The translations under genes and the position numbers were made by a program. Under the pieces are notes generated by a model. The model did not search any database. It was not told the DNA's origin and saw only the letters and a list, made by a program, of their open reading frames with translations. Source: Xestospongia muta (lineage: Eukaryota; Porifera; Demospongiae; Haplosclerida; Petrosiidae). Taken from it: a stretch of DNA of 64,000 bases. The first letter of the stretch is position 1, and every line of letters begins with the position of its first letter. The stretch is from assembly GCA_963693285.1 (NCBI GenBank), contig OY848917.1:10478192-10542191 (forward strand), given 5' to 3'. Below, piece by piece: positions 62,090 through 64,000 of the stretch.

Positions 62090-64000
62090 ACAATTTTGCA
62101 AAGTAATCATGAATATGTTTCTGTCTTTGATTCATTACTCTCTTATTGTTCTTCACAATATCGTGATTGGTGGACTTTTTGATCTCATACATGTTAGCTA
62201 TGCTTTGTAAGGTCCTTCCTTTTTCTGGCAAATTCACAGATTTTTAGTTTATCGTGAATACTCAAGACTAATCACTCTCTTTTATGAGACGCAATCTCAC
62301 TAGCCATGATTACACATATACACGTGCAATAATTATTAGGCGTGTCTGATGGGTGTGTCAGCCAGCAAGACATTCGATTAATCAACGTGTTTGGTTGAAT
62401 GAAGTTCAGATAAGCTACGTTCTACTGTACCTCTTTGGTTAGTGGATTGTACATGATGACAGATGTAAGAGATGCTTTTGTTAACTTGCTGATTGTTTCA
62501 TCAAAAATCACTAGTGGATATATGACCCACTACAACTGGTGATTGATATATTTTGCTTGATTTTATATAGTAGAATGACCATTGATATAGTTCTTAAACT
62601 TTTTAATGTATTATTGTATGAAGAGATTAAATAGACCTACTTATAAGAGATAGCAAATGTATCTGCTACACCTAAGTAATTTAGTCACTATGAATTGATT
62701 TCAATAGATAAATGCAAAGATTGCCTCATTCATTGGAAATATTACTCACCTTTTCCTTCTTAAATTCCTTAACCACCTTTAAGGCCATTTTAATCAAATA
62801 TTTTGTTGTATACAATTCTGGTTGTATTATAGAATGAGATAATGCAATCACTATTGCTGTTCTCTATATATTTATTAGTGACACTCTTCTCCCAGTTCAT
62901 CCTCCATCAGTTTTATTACAAACAATGTTATTGCGTACAAATCCAGAACATTTTTAGCGTCAATTGTATTTTAGATAGTAGTGTAGATATTTGGAAATAT
63001 CACTGATAATTACTTTGACTTTATTTGCTCTTTTCTTCAAGCAGTGAATCCAATTACATGGCTGTCAAGGATAATGCATTTCTGTATTAATAGCAACAAA
63101 GCATTCTTTCAATATTGATCATCTTATAAATGTTTTTTCTTATCAGAAGATTTGATGACATGCCAATTCTCTGTAGCAATAACCTTCCCAATAATCATGT
63201 CTAACCAGCTATAATAAAAACTTAAATCATACATTTGTGATCCAATTTGGGAAAGCAAATATGTGCCTCTGCTTTGCTCTAGTTTGTGTATTCATTAGAA
63301 CTAGTAAAAGTTTCCCTTTTGATGAAAGATCTGTCTTTCATATTCCCTCTATTCCAACACATATTCTCCTGTTAAGATCAAACTTAGGTATTATATTTGC
63401 TATTTTTGTCTGGTGTGTTACTTGTTTATAGTTCTGTGGTCTAAATTTGTACATTGGACCTGGCAAGACCACATGGTATTTGCATTATTTTTTATATAAG
63501 GTCCTTGCAGAAATTTCTCTGTTTGTGGCCCAGGATTTAGTCTCATATCTCAAAACATAATGAGAAAAAAGGAAAGAAATATAGTCAAATCTAGAGTGAG
63601 TACCTTTTCAAGATTTAGTGCTTCTAGATACTATTCTTCTGTCTCTTTAAAGTCTTATAATGATATAATGTTACTTTATGACAGATGAAGATATGCTTCA
63701 CTTGTTTAACACATTAGCTATTGATAAAATGATATAATTATAAATACAGAACTTACTTTTGTATCATTTGTGACTATTTTCTCCTACCCAGGACATTTAT
63801 TCTACTTAATTCTTCTCATGTGTATAAGACAGATTGATTTTGAAAGAATCATAGATACACCAATGCTATTTTCCTTGTTAAATGATTAGTATGACTACTT
63901 CTTTCATTTGACATACTCTAAAATTGGCCTTATTTTACCTAGTTTATTATAGCCCTGCTAACCAGGAGATATTAGAATGAAATTGACAATTATTGTATGG
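62090..64000. other. No gene recognised
   Basis: AT-rich and stop-dense. Frames such as 63237-63431 carry no domain pattern. It may contain older upstream parts of the gypsy element at 61080-62079, but I could not read any. Confidence 0.35.

Noticed and set aside
1..64000. tRNA and rRNA genes
   Set aside because: I looked for A/B-box and rRNA-like conserved blocks and found none that I could support.

Overview
This is an AT-rich animal genome window with short, phase-compatible introns, no bacterial-style operons, and abundant decayed transposons. Several domain families seen here (ankyrin-ZU5-Death proteins, P2X7 C-terminus-like proteins, F-box, Ig-like exons, 2A-bearing LINEs) are expanded in demosponges. 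A sponge such as Amphimedon is my best guess; this is inference, not a database match.

Left 60 percent (about 350-38637, + strand): one very large gene whose 5' end lies outside the window. From 350 to 26152 it is a tandem array of about 50 small exons. Each is one 33-residue ankyrin repeat of 99 bp, or 102 bp for one type, and all are in phase 0. Three exon types recur: A ([10 protein letters not shown]...), E ([11 protein letters not shown]...) and B ([10 protein letters not shown]...). Introns are as similar between units as exons, so the array grew by recent unequal exchange. Its right half is a near-identical 6159-bp tandem duplication. After a 2.15-kb intron come the terminal ankyrin exon (28305), a ZU5 exon (28548, with an apparent 1-nt frameshift), two UPA-like exons, a Death-domain exon (29779), proline/acid-rich linker exons (30544, 30713), and four exons (31240 to 38637) that closely resemble the vinculin/alpha-catenin tail and end in TAA. 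Splice phases agree from the first to the last exon I can see. The architecture is therefore ankyrin array - ZU5 - UPA - Death - proline linker - vinculin tail. It would combine a signalling/scaffold module with an actin- and membrane-binding tail, and it is the most noteworthy content of the window.

Inside the 6.1-kb intron that splits the tail domain lie a minus-strand LINE with a 2A-like peptide, PHD finger, endonuclease and RT (about 31930-36030), a plus-strand 3' end of another LINE (about 36050-36900), and an RT fragment (37087-37455).

Right 40 percent (38638-64000): mostly gene and transposon fossils. These are a second RT-type element (about 39990-40860), Ig-like exon remnants (about 41.6-42.3 kb), a lone start-like exon (46147), a minus-strand nuclease-like/coiled-coil fossil (48.1-48.85 kb) and a P2X7-C-like pseudogene. 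The pseudogene is split by a Ty3/gypsy LTR retrotransposon (49682-55542, target duplication GTGTT), which in turn contains a hAT transposon (about 52307-55010). Beyond are a decayed DDE-transposase gene (56.5-57.75 kb), an LTR-element pol tail (58.1-58.43 kb), an isolated F-box exon (58997-59118), a BED-hAT pseudogene (about 59.88-60.6 kb) and a decayed gypsy integrase (61.08-62.08 kb). I saw no tRNA, rRNA or CRISPR.
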